64,000 bases of DNA from Phoenix dactylifera (Eukaryota > Streptophyta > Magnoliopsida > Arecales > Arecaceae). The DNA is taken from contig NC_052395.1 of the NCBI RefSeq assembly GCF_009389715.1, positions 3,534,001 to 3,598,000 of the forward strand, read 5' to 3'. Below, piece after piece: positions 11,822-24,400 of this stretch (its first letter is position 1; each line of letters opens with the position of its first letter). The position numbers and the translations under genes were made by a program. The notes beneath the pieces are model-generated. The model had not been told where the DNA came from. It did not search any database and saw only the letters and a program-made list of their open reading frames with translations.

Positions 11822-12914
11822 TGTAAGAATCCGTGCGGGCGTGTGTTTAGTCCCATATCGGTTATTGGCCGAGGAGATCTTGGGTACTTATACAAGACTA
11901 AGTAACCCCAAAAAAATACCTTCTAGCTAGCCTTTTTGGGTGAGATCCTGCGTTGTTATAAATGGTATTAGAGCAGACCTGGCCCATAATCTATGTGGAC
12001 TAGGGGACACTGCAACACGATCCATTGAGGTGGACCACGGGCCGATCGTGGTGTTTGTGCTTAGATTTGAATGGATTTGAACACTTAGCCTGACAATGAC
12101 ATCAGGGCTTGAACAGGAAGAGTATGTGAGGACATATGCGGGCGTGTGTTTAGTTCTGTATCGGTTATTCGCTAGGTAGATCTTAGGTACTTATACAGAA
12201 TCGATCAAAGAACCCAAATAATACTTTCCAGCTAGCTAAGGTCCTGGGTTGTTATAAATCAAAGTAAGGTTCTAAATGAATTCGAACCCGAGCCTGAGCT
12301 AGGTCGAGCGGGCGGCGACGGCGCGCACGTGTGTGGTATAACCGATTTTGTGTAAGTCCTCTCCCTTCCACAAAAGTGGGTAACCACAAGGGGACACTAT
12401 AAGCACGGGTTTATAGAGGCTGAGCACGGGCCTACAATAGTACTTGTGATTAGATATGAATGGATTTAAATCCTTAGCCTAACGAGGATGTCAGGGCTTG
12501 AACGGAGAGAATATGTGAGAATTCGTGCGGGCGTGTGTTTAGTCCCACATTGGTTATTGGCCGACGAGATCTTGGGTACGTATACAGGACTAAGGAACCC
12601 AAAAAATACCTTCTGGCTAGTCATTTTGGGTGAAGTTTTGAATTGTTACAAATGGTATCAGAGCAAACTCGACCCATAGCTCATGTAGACTAGAGGACAA
12701 TGCAGCACGAGTTCATGGAGGCTGATCACGGGCCTATCGTGGTCACAAGAAAGTCAGAGTTTGAACGGAGAGAGTATGTGAGAATTCGTGCAGGCGTGTA
12801 TTTAGTCACACATCGGTTATTGGCCGAGGAGATCTTAAGTACTTATATAGGATTAAGGAACCCAAAAAAATACCTTGTGGCTGGCTATTTTGGGTGAAGT
12901 CCTGAGTTATTGCA
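11822..12914 (+). mobile_element. TRIM concatemer, right arm (inverted relative to left arm)
   Basis: The same element family as at 10638-11680, in the opposite orientation. LTR-like units are at 11822-11960, 12125-12256, 12514-12650 and 12777-12914. A PBS-like motif follows the first LTR, and an intact TGGTATCAGAGC lies at 12653-12664. Between the second and third LTR (12257-12420) the internal part is replaced by unrelated GC-rich sequence. The last LTR ends TGCA and is followed by ACAAA, identical to the five bases just left of the left arm at 10633-10637. Confidence 0.8.
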
Positions 12915-12919
12915 ACAAA

Positions 12920-15900
12920 GCATACTTCTTAGTAGACCAACATTTAGGTGATACAAAAGGAGTCCTTTATCTTACTTCAATTTTCAAAGATGATGTTATC
13001 ATTGTCATGCTCTAAAGTCCACCAACCATTGCTCAAATCTAAATACCTTATGGTGCTGTAGGATTTTGGCCCTACATCCTTGAGCTAGGAATAACAGCAT
13101 TATGCATCTCTCGGCATTAAGAATACTCTGCAAATTCCATTATAGAAAATTCCTAAGGTAAATAGCATGTCTTTATCAGTCTTCCGTAATGAGCCTTGGA
13201 TCAATCTTCTCTGTTGTGTCTTGTCAAATTCATTCTATGCAAATTCTATACTTGGGTGCATGTGTGGCAAATTTTTATTGGATGCGCGACTCTGGCTAAC
13301 ATTTGATTCACTATTAAGCTTGGTTGAAAACAGGTATCCCTAGCTACTCTCCACCGAAGAAAAATGAAAAAAAATTCTCACAGTAATTCTTTGTACGTAA
13401 TAATTTTTTTAATTTCTTTAGATAATTTATCAAGATAATAGATTTAAAGTTCTGCAAGTGAGAATCTAACCCAGTTTATTAGTATCCAAATCCCAGTGTC
13501 ATTATGGTAGAACCAGTTTATACCCACTCTGAGCAACAAAGAAATCTTTATGCATAAAGTTACACATCAAATGATTAAAGCTTCCACTCTGATCATCACG
13601 GAGAGTGATAGCAGGAACACTCATTATATGGGAAATACCTATCTATTGGAATGTGAAGGATTCATTGCTCCAACACATTTTTTTTTTTTTAAAAAAAAAT
13701 ACAAGCTGATTTGTCTTAATTGGCTTCAAACCCACTAGAACATGAGTTTCCGTGAGCAACATATGTTGTTAAATCCATGATAAGTACAAGAAACACTCAA
13801 ACTCTATGATTATTCGACCCTAGACCCTCCTACAATAAGTTTCATGACCAAAGACCTCAAAGGATAGGTTAATATGGGCAAACATCATCAAAATTGAAGA
13901 GAGAGAAGCTATAGATGATAGAAAACTGTGCTAAAATAAGTTCGAGGATCAAGCTGCACCTTTCACTACCATACGTCTCTTAGGTGGCTCCAGACCTCTC
14001 AATGACTTCATAAAAGAAAGAGACAAGGTGACACTCGACTCAGAAGTATCCAATAAGCTTAAATTTTACAAATAAATAAATATTAGGTCAAATTGTTGTC
14101 TAGCGTATATTAATCCCAAAGATACCATCATCATAGCTAGTATAAGTTTAATTTCAATATCAAACTACTTCTAAAATATCTGGCGCCAAGTAGCTTTCTA
14201 TCGCATTCTGAATTATTTAAATTAGAGTTCGAATTAAGAAGTTATGATTATTTTATCAAAACCTATCATACCTGTGCGTTGCTGATGATGTTCAACTTAA
14301 TTATGAAAATGTCATTACACAGCCTTGTCGAGTTAAGGATGATTTTTCTAAAGTTTTGGTCAATTTTTTTTGTTTTTCTCTTCTAGAAACACTTGTTGCT
14401 TGGTTTAGAAATCCGATGGAGCCACAAAAACTATTTTCTATTATTATCTCTTTCTAGAAAGTTGTATCAGTATGGAAGTAAGAAAACTATGAAATATATC
14501 AGCTAACCCCTCTATGTACTCAATTTTGATCATTGAAAATTAATTAATAGAAATATGTCAAATAACCCCCCAATGTACTAAATTTTGATCATTGAAAAAT
14601 TAATGGCTCGCTTCCTTTGTACCGAGTACACTCTGGTATTCTCTTTCTACATGATGGATAATGAGGGACCCTTTTGGATTTTAGGAACTCTTAATCATAG
14701 AGCATCTTAAAGGTATCAAGTGGTGAAATCCTTAATGACAACAAGGCCCACTTGGACACGGGGCAAGAAAATACTAGTTACCTCTCTTCCAGTTTCTTTC
14801 TTAGCATCTTTATCTTTTATTTTCAGATTTAAAATCCAATAATTGCTTTCAAAATTCTAAGCTCAAAACCATGAGGTAAGACAGGTAAATTCCTCCACAG
14901 GTCCCTCCAAACGATAACTAGGGTCCTACCATGCACTTAAGACCAACCTTGGCGGCGAGGCCTGGAACCTTGGCCTCCTTGTTTGACCTGAAGGACTATA
15001 TTTAGGAAAACAGACCATCAACTATGATGCATCTCTTGACTAAATACGACTTCACTAATACAAGCGTCCAACGAATAGAGGCTCGATCGCATTGCATGCT
15101 TTGAAGGAACTATTTTTGGTACAATACAAAACAATATGCTTTGAAAGAACAATCATTGAGGAGGAAAGAGCAAAAAAAAAAAAGGAGAGAGCTAATTCTG
15201 AGGTTCTCTCCTGTTGTTGTTTTGTGTCGTTGTCCTTACATCATGAACAGTCCATTCAACCAAGATAAATAGGATTCGTAACAGTCTGAGTGAGAGAAAC
15301 CGAACCAGTTTGAGGTTGGTGGACTGCACTCAGATAGCTTGTCGAGATAGAAAAAAGAAAATAAGCAGTTCGTAAACTTTTTTCTTAGAGATGCCAAGCT
15401 TTAACTCCGAGGTAGCCCGTTTCCAGCAATGTATATCCAAAGCACCCAACAACCATAACTATTAGCTCTCTAAACTGAAAGAAGAGTACCACATCTATCA
15501 AGAGAGGAGTATTTTTATCAAATGCATAGACTTTTGTCGTGTAAGTTAGGTCTAGTGTCATTATTTGGCCGCCTCAAGAGAGATCATACCAATTAATCGA
15601 AGACCTTGGACCATCCGACCACCTAAAACACCTTTTTTTTTTTTTTTCTTTTGTCCTCGAAAGCTACCTACTTGAATAGAAATTCAGCAATTGTCAATCA
15701 CCATTCAGATTGCCTTTATGTTATCTGTCAAATTAACCTACTTATAAATAAATCAGCGTAACAGTTGGGACGACAGTGACATTGATATCTTGTGGTGAGA
15801 TTGAACATTTATTGGTTTTATATTTGAACATCTGGATCAGCAAAAAATAAGCTTCTCTAAAAGCATTTACCTGATCATGTGGTGAGACATAGTCAAACAT

Positions 15901-18413
15901 ACTTGTAAATAGACAAGTCTTTTTTACTGAGATTGTTCTCCTACTTCTAAAATGAAGAGCCAATAAAGTAAATGGGTTGCGTAAATTACTTCCACACATT
16001 ATATTTAATATGTTTGATAGTGAAACCATTCCCAAACTCGGCAAGAATGTTATATATTCTGTTGTTTTCTTGTGTATGCCTGCGCTTTGATTATTACTTG
16101 TGAAAACTACTGTGATCATATTTGTCCAAACTTTGCCCAAGAGCTGATCGGAGATTCCCGGACTGATCAATTGGACTTACCTGGCTCTTGGCTTTCATCC
16201 GAGTCCATTCTTCTTCTGTCATTTTGGGTCCTCCCACCCTCTAAGCTATGAGATGCAGCATTGATGGAGTACTGCTTTCAGTCTAATCCACAGAAAAACC
16301 GCATGGCCAGCCCGCATGCTTGTGTTTAGGTCAAAAGTCTAGCCCGTAGCATTACCTAGCTCCTACTTAATTTCTAAAGCATGCACCGTCTGTTTCCCAC
16401 CTTTCGCGGCCTCACGGGGCCAACTTCATTCACGTGTGGGCCTTCCGACAATTGCTCGCACGTTGGGACACAACTGCCCACGAGACCGGACCACTTGTTT
16501 TAAGGGTGAGACCCACACAATACGACATGCAAACATTCTCGATATATTACACCACCTTAGGTTTACCAACTACAACTAATATGATTCTCTTATCTCTTTT
16601 TTAAAGTTAATGTCCTTCTCCACTGCAGCTCTGTTGTTAAGGAGGACGAAATTATTAATTTCAAAGCATTTGTTATGGTTTGGTGTTTGGTGGTAGAGTA
16701 GAGGGTTTAGTTCTTACTTCCCTGCAGCATTCGGCTCTTTAAAAAGAGGTGTAACATGAGCCTAGGATGCCCTCTGGCTTGAGGCCCCATCTTTGTCTCC
16801 TGCTACCTGCCAGCCACTGGTACATGGAAGGCTGTAAACCACCCATGCATCGCTTATGCTCTTCACGTGTGGTAGCCGCGCGCAGGCCTCTTTCTTTTCC
16901 TTTTTTTTATTTTGGGACTTACAATACGATGGGTATTAATTTAGGCTGACCCAATCATTGTTTCGTTGTTTGATTCCAATAACTCCTCTCTTACTCAGCT
17001 GTCGGTACTAAGACCTTAAAGTAGCAAGCCCTCAACCAGGGAAAGATAGGTTTGCCTCTGTGTGGTATTTATCTCTCCGTTACAAGGGAAAAAGAGAAGG
17101 TATTATTTTGTACAAATTAACCTGAAACAGTCAGTCTGACTTGTTATTATCGGAGATAGCTCGATCATGTGGGCAGTAGAAATGGTATGTCTTTTTTTTT
17201 TTTTTCAGGTTGGCAAGGTAGCGTGTGGGTGAAACGGACCAAGGAGTCCATTTGTTCCCCATGGGATTGGAATAGACTCCATTTTCCTGCGTTTGATTTA
17301 AACCATATACTAAATAATTTCTGAAAATTCCCTTTGTTTTATCTTCTTTTTTTGCGGAAAAAACAAGGACACAAATTTCACTTGCCTAATCATGTTGGAA
17401 GATAGCAATGTATGTCGATTACAGATCAGCCTTGTAAAGTTGATGAAACAGGTCATGACCGTTGGAGCTTTCCTCCTAATTATCTTCCCATTTCACCTCC
17501 ATTCCTCAACTAATCCCTGATCAAGATGGATCCTGTGTTTTACTTTTAGCATTCGCAGCGTGCTTCATTTTTGTTCTTTACATCTTGAAGAGCCACTTCC
17601 CAGTTAATGTTTGCTTTCAGTTGTCTCCCACTTCCATCAAGGTAGTTCAATTACATGAGTTCATCCTTAGTTCCGCTCGCCGGTCCCTTGGTTTTCAAAA
17701 CTCGATTAAGATGAATGTAGCTCTCATCTCATTTTGGCCATGAAGGTGAGCTAGAGATGTATAAGATGGCGTCAATGGCCAGTGTTATCGGTATTATAAT
17801 ACTGCACCATAATGGACCTCAGGAGATTTTAATCAAGTACATAGCAACCCGATAATACCCCAATTTTTCAGGCCATATAAGCAGCCGAAAACCCAAAATT
17901 ATTTTGGACAATTAGGTAGGAAACAGAATCCCCAACTAGAGATACGAACTGGGGTCTCGTCTGAGATGAGATCTCGCCTGGAGGAACCAAACATTACAGC
18001 ACTAACCTTTATAATACCAGTCCTTAACATCCATGATAAATCATGGGTTCAAGCACGGCAGTATACATATATCCAATTACAAAATTCTACTCCATGGCAC
18101 CATCCAACAGGGTCAAATGTCTGCACCAAGATCATATAATAAGGCCACAGTATCAAAAATACATCTTCACAACACGAGAGGAGGTTCGAGCTAATATGCG
18201 GATTTTGTCTCTCAAAATATATTTTAAGATGGTTGTACTAATTTATCTGACTTCAGCTTCCCTAGGATGATTTCATCCACAAGGTGCATACGCCATTCTA
18301 TTCAGGTGGATGCGGAAGATGCTTTGACTCTTAGAATGTTGACAATTTGGAGCCAGAGATGATATCCCAGAGCTGGACATGCAATCGCGCACTGTGTATG
18401 AACACCTAAAAAA
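12920..18413. other. Large intergenic region without a recognised gene
   Basis: No known domain was found on either strand. Small features are a diverged tandem duplication of about 60 bp near 14500-14610, several poly-A or poly-T tracts (13680, 15175, 15632, 17190) and an unassigned 142-codon minus-strand open frame at 15742-16170. The end next to 18414 probably includes the 3' UTR of the DRG gene. Confidence 0.45.
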
Positions 18414-21400
18414 TCATGTTTTCAAAGGAGCCTTCTTCTCTCTGTCAGATATACGAGCTGGGGCCGTGGAATGTGACTTGAACCGACCTCTAGCCCCTTC
18501 TTCGATTTCCTGAAAGTAAATTAAAAGTGCAGTAAGTTTCATAGTCAGGTATGGATGGAGACAGCAAAGAACAAGCATTGATTTTGCAAGTAGGTTCCGA
18601 TACCATACAGGATTCTCATTGTGATAGGTTAGATGGTTTCAAGTAGCCAAAAACAGAGGGAGTAGGTTACAAAGACCTTTTAACAGGTAAAAGACGGGTC
18701 ATTCAAAGAATTATGACTATTTGGAACTATAAAGAGTGGCAACTAGAGCAGGATATAACCTTCTTCTTTACAATCTGGACAACGTCTTCATCATGAAGAA
18801 CGTGTGAATGCCCACAGTGCTGTGGATAATGTCTTGCACTAGTTCCCCAAACAAGCGCATATTTCACCTGATTGATTAAATTCTTGTGTATATGGTTACA
18901 GAAGTCTTCTACCGTGCAGCCAGCTCTATCCTGATTGAATGTCACAAAAGTAGATCATGAACTACTGGAACTTTAATAGCAAGAGCCCCGTTGCAGATTC
19001 CAAAGCATCAGCATTGTGTGTAAGAAAATGCACTGACCTTGGAAAGGACAAAAGGATCTGTAAAATCAGGTTGTTGGCCCTGTGGCTTTGAATAAACTCT
19101 CACAAGCCCCATCTCGTCCCACATTTTTGCTAGTAATCTGTCTAAATTCAGCTGTAATATATCATGGAGATAAGTAGTCACAGAGGTGTTCTGATAAAAG
19201 TATGCAAAAAAGTCTCCAATGAACTAGAGTTGGTTGGTAGTCTTGCATTGTCAGATATATAAAAATGTGTATGAAGTTTGTGTTGTCAGTACTAATGACA
19301 GTTTAAAGATGCAAGCTTTTGCAGAAAGAAACAGGCCAAAATTAAAAAAAACAAAGCAACTTGCCTTCAAATTGCAGCTAATGACAATTGAATTTGGCTG
19401 ACGGGCTAGTTTGTCCACATCATCAATACCAATGACATCAATCTTGTTATAGACATAAATACACTTCATGTACTTCCGATTCCCCTCAATGACATCAATG
19501 AGATCATCCACTGTAGCATCCTCACGAAACAAGACCTACAAGTAAGGAAATCAGACAGGAAATCAATCCATGATAACAATGAAATCCAGCAGCAACAAAC
19601 TATAGAACATTCTTACAAGCATATAGCAGAAGCATAGTACTAATTAAATTATTATTAATGAATTGAGGTGAGAAAAATGGCATTTAAATGATTTGATAAA
19701 ATGTGTTTTTTTTTTTTGGCATTGACGTTAATATAAAGATGAGATTGTGTCAATTCTTCTGCAGTATAGTGTATTATAACATCTGCTTATTTACATATAA
19801 CAATTATTAAAAGGTGGGATAGTTGATTCAAGCTTAACCAATATGAAATTTGCAAGTGGTTTAAATGACCGAGTAATTGAACAAAACTTCGAAAATCACA
19901 AAGCACCAGAAGCTTGGACAGTAGCAGAAAAATTTTCAGAGATCATTCCACAGAAGTGTTTCTTCTGTAGGCTTGCTGTGGCAAATGTTTCATGTCACTG
20001 AATTATGCATCTGAAAGAAGAGATTGAACATTGCTGCTAGCTTCTAAACAGAAATTCCTCTTTCTGGAAATAGAATGATCGTTTAGATCATCTGAGTTTA
20101 TTAATCTCCATGAGAACTTCACATCAATGACCACTGATAGGGCATTATCCAAGTAGCTGGAAATTGGAAGGCTACTCTTAAATGGAGAGTCAGCCGCAGG
20201 TGCTTGGCTTGCCAACTGTGGGTGGACTCGACAAGGCTAAAATTCTGTTTATTTGAGACCTTTGCACAATAAATAATTACTGCTATGGTGAAGATAAAAT
20301 ATGGATCATGCACAGGGAGAGTTGAATTTCTTCTTGGTGCTTTATGACATCTAACCAGATTACTTTCCCAAAAGAACAGTACTATCAAAATGTATGCTGT
20401 AGAGATTCACCGTCTCTGTACCCATTTGGTCTCATCATGGTGCTTGCATGCCAATGGTGGCCTTGGTACCGGACACATCATATTTCCCATGAACCTTTCC
20501 AGGCCACAATAGGAGCAGAATTCAATGAACTGCTAAGATTTTAGTGTGTACCAAGGACAAATAAAGAACACAATATTCCAGAATGAAGAGGGTAAAGGGG
20601 GACATTTCTACTTTTTATCATGAGCAATAATTGGAAATTTTCTCAGGCAGAGATGAATGGTAGGTGAACCATTCATTCAGGTTTCTGATCAACCTGCTCT
20701 AGAATAAGCTAACAATGGCAAAGGCTGCTAAAAGGACATTGAGGTGAGTCAGGATGGTAAAATTCTATTTCAAATTATCAATTGTTATTTATGAAAAACC
20801 TTCTAAAAATGCTAAGGAAATATTAGAAAAGTGTATTATTCCACTGGAGACATGGCTGACACTAGGACACACTGGTCTAGAATTTACTTGATTGTGTTGT
20901 TAGAATCACAACCTATCAAAACCTAATCATACATTCTCCTCAGAGCAAGCACACTATTGTAATTATGCAATTTACTACACCTCAAGCGATACATTTGCAA
21001 TATCCTAACCAAGGATCGCCGAACCGGTACCGGTAGGCATACCGGTCAGAAACTGGACCAGTTCGGTACCAGTCTACAATATCCTAACTAAGGATCGCCG
21101 AACCGGTATCGATAGGTGTACCAGTCAGCCACCGGACCGGTTCGGACTGGTACCGAACTGGTCACCTTAACAGCGCGCTACTGTGGCATTTAATGCCACA
21201 ACGCACCGCTGTGGCACCGGAGTCTGTGCGAACCAGTTCGGTTCGCACCGGTTCCTAGCCATACCGGACGGAACCGTACGGCACGCATCTATACCGGCTG
21301 GTTCCAGCCAGTTCTGGCCGGTTCCGGCCCCCATTTTTAACGTCGAATCGGACCAGTCAAAGACCGGACTGGTTCGGTATGGGCTGAACCGGCCGGTACA

Positions 21401-24400
21401 AGCCGGTTCAGCATTCCTTCATCCTAACCAAGCTTTTCATTGATTTTATTGTCTACATCATCAAGTCTTCAAACATTTCTGAATGAACTAGGATAGAATG
21501 CATATACAGGGTTTTAATCATGCCAATTAACAAAGAAGAAAAATATATGCTTAATCTTATGCATCAAGGGATTCAAAAATTATGAAGCATTTCAACAGAA
21601 GTTATAAAGAAATACGTAAACGTTGATGCCGAATCATGGATAGAAAAAAAAAACAAGGAAATATGTTTCAAGTTTCCTATTTCTCAAAGATAAACATAGA
21701 GTATATTATGCAGTACCTGATGCAGATTGAAAATAGATAAACATAATTCCAGCAAGGATTCTATGGATTAGTTAAGAATTTGCTTAGCTATATATTACAC
21801 GCACAAAAGAATATCAAGCAAAGACAAAGGTACCTCTGCGTTGTGTATTTTGTATTCATGTAGAATTTGATAGCAAAGCTTCTCGTCTACATGTGTCAAA
21901 GGAGCAGTGCTATTGAAGGAAATGCCTCCAGTCTTTTTCCTTTTGAAATATATCTGAAAATGAGCAAACAGGTCTTCATAATTAGCAGAAGGTTTATGAT
22001 ACATGTATAAATTTCTAAGTCTTTCTAACTATGCAAGCCACAATCCTAGTCATACTCATCAAGCCTTTTCTCAACTTGTTGGGATCAGATTTATGGATCC
22101 TTATTCGCTAAGTATTCCTATTTAGGGCCAGATCTGAAGTTATTTTAAGTTTCCCCATATCTTTCTACATATGCTAATATTGCTAGGAATACAACACTGC
22201 AACTTTAAAATTAAAAATAATTTCTTATATGCCTTAACAAAATTAAAAAAAAAAGGCTCATCTTAATACAGCAACCAGTGGAGATAGTCCTCTCGGATTA
22301 GGGAAATTAATCATACCTTGACCAATAGGCCTTCTTCCATTAAATGGGTGGCCAAAGGATCGAAGTATGATTCATCAAGGTATAAGAATATTACTGATGG
22401 TAAGAGAGAAGCCTACCATAAAACTAAGAAAGGCTAGGTGGCAAGTAGGAAACCTACCCTGAAAGTTGTTTATGCTTGTGAGATCAGCTTGATAGTCAAC
22501 CTGAGAAAATTGCCAGTAAGGAAGACCATTTTGGAAGTATAATTTAGAAGAGGAGGTGAGACAACAGTCACTGAATTCAAGTTCCTCCAATTATGGCAGG
22601 CAGTCTTCCTCTATTAGTGGAAACGATGTTTGCATAATATATTGTGTGATTCAAACAAACCATGGGGACTATAAAACAATCTACGTGGTGGTTTAGATCT
22701 GATCTGATAAAACCCATTGCATATACACCACAGATATAATGCATTGCCAAGTTAAGATTCACAAATTACAAAGGATACAGAGTGTTCAAATTATATGCAA
22801 TTGATCATGTTAAATCTATAACAGATACATGTTAATTGTAGGTGCTATACTCTAAATCATCGCACCATAACAGAGAAAAAACAATACATAGCATAGAAGA
22901 GAGGTTGGATTTATTTTTTTTTATAAAAAAAAAAATCTTTGTAACAAAGTGGCAGTGTAAACATTCTTAACATACATTTACCTACAGTAGTGCAACCTTA
23001 AAAAGGAATTAGCATAAATTTCAATCATCAAACGGAAAGCAGACTAGAACAGCAGAACTTTTAAGCACTTAAGTAACATAGTTCTTTACAAGCATGGAGC
23101 AGTTAAAAGCTCCTTGTTCCAACAAGTAGAAAAATGATCTTATATGTAATCACTCAACCAAAATGTCATTCACTGCACAATGCATATATTCATTAAACAG
23201 AAAATAAAAATGAAATTAAGAACACTGAATTTTTATAGGGATCTTGGAATATACTAAGCAGATAAAGCTTACTTGAGGAGGCTTCTTGTTCAGACGCAAT
23301 CCAACAGCTTCCAGTTCTCTTGTTAATATTTGGCGATGTCCCTCACTCTGAAAACATATTAGGATAATGCACAATTTTATAATATAGGGCAAGATGGGGA
23401 TGATGACAAACACAGAAAGAAGCATGTCAAATGTAACCAAAGCTTAGATCAAATTCTTGGCATTAGCCGATATGTCAGCATATAAGACTGCATGGAAATA
23501 TAATATATACACATCATTTTAGAGATTTTAAAGTGGTTCATTCATCTACTTGATCAATGCTAAACAAGCCAAATTGGTGAATTATAATACTAGTATCTTA
23601 CTAGAGAATCGCATTCCATCATTTCCAAAACAAAGGTTCTTCATTTTTTATGTCATAAAATCTTAGTTATTGGGACATCCATTTCTCACTCATGTAGGAG
23701 TTTCCATGGACACCAATGCAATTCTTTTGAGAAACTCACCTGTAGACCCAAACTAAGAAAGGAAAGAAACTTGTGGACCCTCCCAATATTGCCTGCTGAG
23801 GAGAAGGATGTGACAAAGAGAGGAAGACACATTGCTTACCTTGTTGCAGGCCATCATCTTTTCCAAACCATCGATTAAAGGTCAAAATCCTACATGGTTT
23901 GAAACAACGGGAGAAGGGGGAAAAGATCTGAGTTAGAAGATTCTTCTAGATGGTTTTGAGAAAACTGTCCCTTTCTGTGATCTATTATACCATTTCACTA
24001 GCAAAAGATGAGAGCTTCTTTATAGATATTCTTAAATTAAAACAGTAGCTACTCACCAAATTGGTCCCAGTTTGAGCAAACAGTGGGAATCCACTTAAAT
24101 TTATCAGGTAGGAAACTTTTTTGCTATTTTGGTAGCTCTTAGACAAAAGCGAAAAGGTTTTCAGTCAAGAGGAAAACCTCAGAAAAAGTAGGTCGGCATA
24201 CAGTTTTCTATTTCCTTTCTTTCTCTTATCTAGTCCGTATTGACAACACCTGCAATTGGATGCTTAATACATCCAACCAATGTTTGAGCCGGAAAGGATG
24301 TGGGTAGAGGAAGTCCAGCATGATGGTAAACAAAATTCGCCGAACCATGCTGAATTGTCTGGTTGGAGGCATACCAGGCAAGATCAATATAGTACAAGGA

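Noticed and set aside
10638-12914. Regular 300-bp periodic repeats, superficially like a satellite or CRISPR-type array.
   Set aside because: The unit resolves into LTR, primer-binding site, internal region and purine tract, so it is a retroelement concatemer. Repeat and spacer lengths do not fit CRISPR, and this is a plant genome.
15742-16170. 142-codon minus-strand open frame.
   Set aside because: No recognisable domain, AT-rich composition, no supporting neighbours or splice context; most likely chance.
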